In this document: positions 7,928-9,242 of the stretch, piece after piece | How positions within the stretch are numbered: the stretch's first letter is position 1 | Layout: every line of letters begins with the position of its first letter | Assembly: GCA_016844515.1 (NCBI GenBank) | Contig: JAERMP010000071.1 | Coordinates: 1 to 9,242, forward strand | Reading direction: 5' to 3' | Source: Thermoleophilia bacterium | Lineage (GTDB): Bacteria > Actinomycetota > Thermoleophilia > Gaiellales > Gaiellaceae | Length of the DNA stretch: 9,242 bases | Program-made: the position numbers and the translations under genes | Notes under the pieces: generated by a model | Told to the model about the DNA's origin: nothing | What the model saw: the letters and a program-made list of their open reading frames with translations, nothing else | Databases searched by the model: none

Positions 7928-9242
7928 TGACAGATTCCCCGGATCCCATGAGTGCCCATGGCGAGCGGTATCGCGAGCTGCGGCGCCAGATCGAGGAGGC
8001 GATTCTTCCTCTGGCGACCTCCGTTGACGGCCGGCACTTCACGTGCCAGGTATCGGCACACGATCTCGCGCTGCAGGTCGGTGGGTACGTGGTCATCGAG
8101 CAGGAGGGCGAGAGCCGGCTCGGCCAGTTGCTCGACCTCGGGCTCGAGCACGTCGACGGGCTGGAGGTCGGGATCGAGGTCGGGCAGGCGGACGCTCCCC
8201 TCATGACGACGATGACGCTCCGTGTCGTTCGCGGGTCGGGTGTCGTCCGCGACGGTGACCCGACTCCGTTCCACGACGGCGTTGTACGGCCGGCTGGCCC
8301 CGCGGAGGTTCACGCGTGGCTCGAGCACATTCGTCCAGCACGTGCCGAGCTCGAGGTCGGCGAGCTTCGGCTCGCGCCCGGTGTCCCATTCCGCCTCGAC
8401 GCCGGAGGGTTCGACCGCCACACGTTTCTCTGCGGTCAATCGGGCTCGGGGAAGACCTACTCGCTCGGGGTCATGCTCGAACAGCTCCTGCTCGAGACGA
8501 GCCTGCGCATCGTCGTTCTCGACCCCAACTCGGATTTCGCGCGTCTCGGGCAGACGCTGCCCGGCGTCGACGAGGCGGTTGCGCTACGTCACGCCTCCAA
8601 CGCCGGCGTCGTCGTGCGCCAGGCAGCCGACCAGGGCTCGGAGCGATTGTCCCTGCGCTTCGCCGATCTCGACGCCCGCGTCCAGGCGGCGTCGCTGCGC
8701 CTCGATCCGATCGCCGATCGCGAGGAGTACGCAGAGCTCGTTGCGCTGCTCGAGTCCTGGGCAGCGAGCGATGGGCGTGCCTCGTTGCCCGAGCTCCTCG
8801 GTGGAGGCGGGGACGAGGCGAAGGCACTCGGCCTGCGGTTGCGAAATCTTGGAATCGACCGCTGGCAGGTGTGGTCGCGCGACGATCTGGGATCGGTGGT
8901 GGATGACGTTGCGGCGCGGTCATCCCGGTGTCTCGTCGTCGATCTCGGCTCGCTGCAGACACTCGAGGAGAAGGCGATCGTGTCGGAGGCGGTTCTGGCG
9001 ACGCTGTGGAGGAACCGCGGAGATCGTGTGCCGACTCTCATCGTCATCGATGAGGCGCATAACGTCTGTCCGAGCGATCCCGCGGACCCCGTTACGGCCA
9101 TTGCGACGGAGCACGCGGCTCGCATCGCCGCCGAGGGACGCAAGTACGGCCTCTATCTCCTCGTCTCGACCCAACGCCCGCAGAAGGTCGACGAGCAGGT
9201 GCTCTCGCAGTGCGACAACCTCGTGCTCATGCGGATGAACTC
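7927..9242 (+). CDS. HerA-type (FtsK/HerA superfamily, DUF87-like) motor ATPase, 3'-truncated by the window
   Basis: The frame is open from ATG 7927 to the window end, 438 complete codons. Residues about 38-112 resemble the HAS-barrel that precedes the motor in HerA proteins (beta-rich, VGGYVVIEQEGESRLGQLLD). Walker A is GQSGSGKT (170-177, K176), followed by a typical LRIVVLDPNSDFARLG strand. Walker B is LIVIDEAHN with D375 and E376. Then come AAEGRKYGLYLLVSTQRPQKV and QVLSQCDNLVLMRMN, the sensor and late-motor motifs of HerA-like hexameric ATPases. In archaea HerA works with the NurA nuclease in DNA end resection; bacterial relatives occur in anti-phage systems and as stand-alone genes. No nuclease, SIR2 or other partner is visible here, so its role is open. 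It is co-translated with phzF. The C-terminus, usually holding the arginine finger region and a possible lid, lies outside the window. Confidence 0.93.
   Translation, partial: MTDSPDPMSAHGERYRELRRQIEEAILPLATSVDGRHFTCQVSAHDLALQVGGYVVIEQEGESRLGQLLDLGLEHVDGLEVGIEVGQADAPLMTTMTLRVVRGSGVVRDGDPTPFHDGVVRPAGPAEVHAWLEHIRPARAELEVGELRLAPGVPFRLDAGGFDRHTFLCGQSGSGKTYSLGVMLEQLLLETSLRIVVLDPNSDFARLGQTLPGVDEAVALRHASNAGVVVRQAADQGSERLSLRFADLDARVQAASLRLDPIADREEYAELVALLESWAASDGRASLPELLGGGGDEAKALGLRLRNLGIDRWQVWSRDDLGSVVDDVAARSSRCLVVDLGSLQTLEEKAIVSEAVLATLWRNRGDRVPTLIVIDEAHNVCPSDPADPVTAIATEHAARIAAEGRKYGLYLLVSTQRPQKVDEQVLSQCDNLVLMRMN

Noticed and set aside
7927..9242. Calling the HerA-like gene an anti-phage defence component
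   Set aside because: Only the motor is visible; no nuclease, SIR2 or other effector gene is within the window, and stand-alone HerA-like ATPases are common in bacteria.

Overview
The window is GC-rich DNA with strong G/C third positions, many GTG starts and several genes that look leaderless. This points to a high-GC actinobacterial chromosome. A deep lineage such as Thermoleophilia is my guess, not something the sequence proves. There are no rRNA or tRNA genes, transposases or CRISPR arrays. Coding density is high; the longest gap is the 221 bp divergent region at 6849-7069, which is also the most unusual non-coding stretch.

Layout. Positions 1-5182 (+ strand) hold: the 3' part of a DEAD-box RNA helicase; a complete P-type cation ATPase whose membrane motifs follow the animal Na,K/H,K-ATPase (P2C) pattern; a small single-pass membrane protein with an exported helical domain, 10 bp behind the ATPase; and a membrane zinc metallopeptidase of the YugP type. 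A short convergent gap with competing hairpins follows (5183-5250). Positions 5251-6848 (- strand) hold a two-gene ABC-2 exporter, with ATPase and permease overlapping by 4 nt. The divergent region contains five consecutive hairpins. Positions 7070-9242 (+ strand) hold a PhzF-family isomerase overlapping by 1 nt with a HerA-type (DUF87-like) motor ATPase that runs off the window end.

How the genes may work together. The ABC pair is clearly one exporter. PhzF and the HerA-like ATPase are translationally coupled, although no functional link between these families is known to me. The P2C ATPase and the small exported protein may be a functional pair; the small protein has the topology of a Na,K-ATPase beta subunit, but that is only a hypothesis. 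Four starts (3878, 4514, 6848, 7070) have a TANNNT -10 motif 6-8 nt upstream, as expected for leaderless transcripts.

The best candidates for something undescribed are the hairpin cluster at 6901-7049, with GNRA loops when read on the + strand, and the bacterial P2C ATPase with its small membrane neighbour. No obvious new multi-gene defence or mobile system is visible; the HerA-like gene could belong to one only if its unseen downstream neighbours show it.
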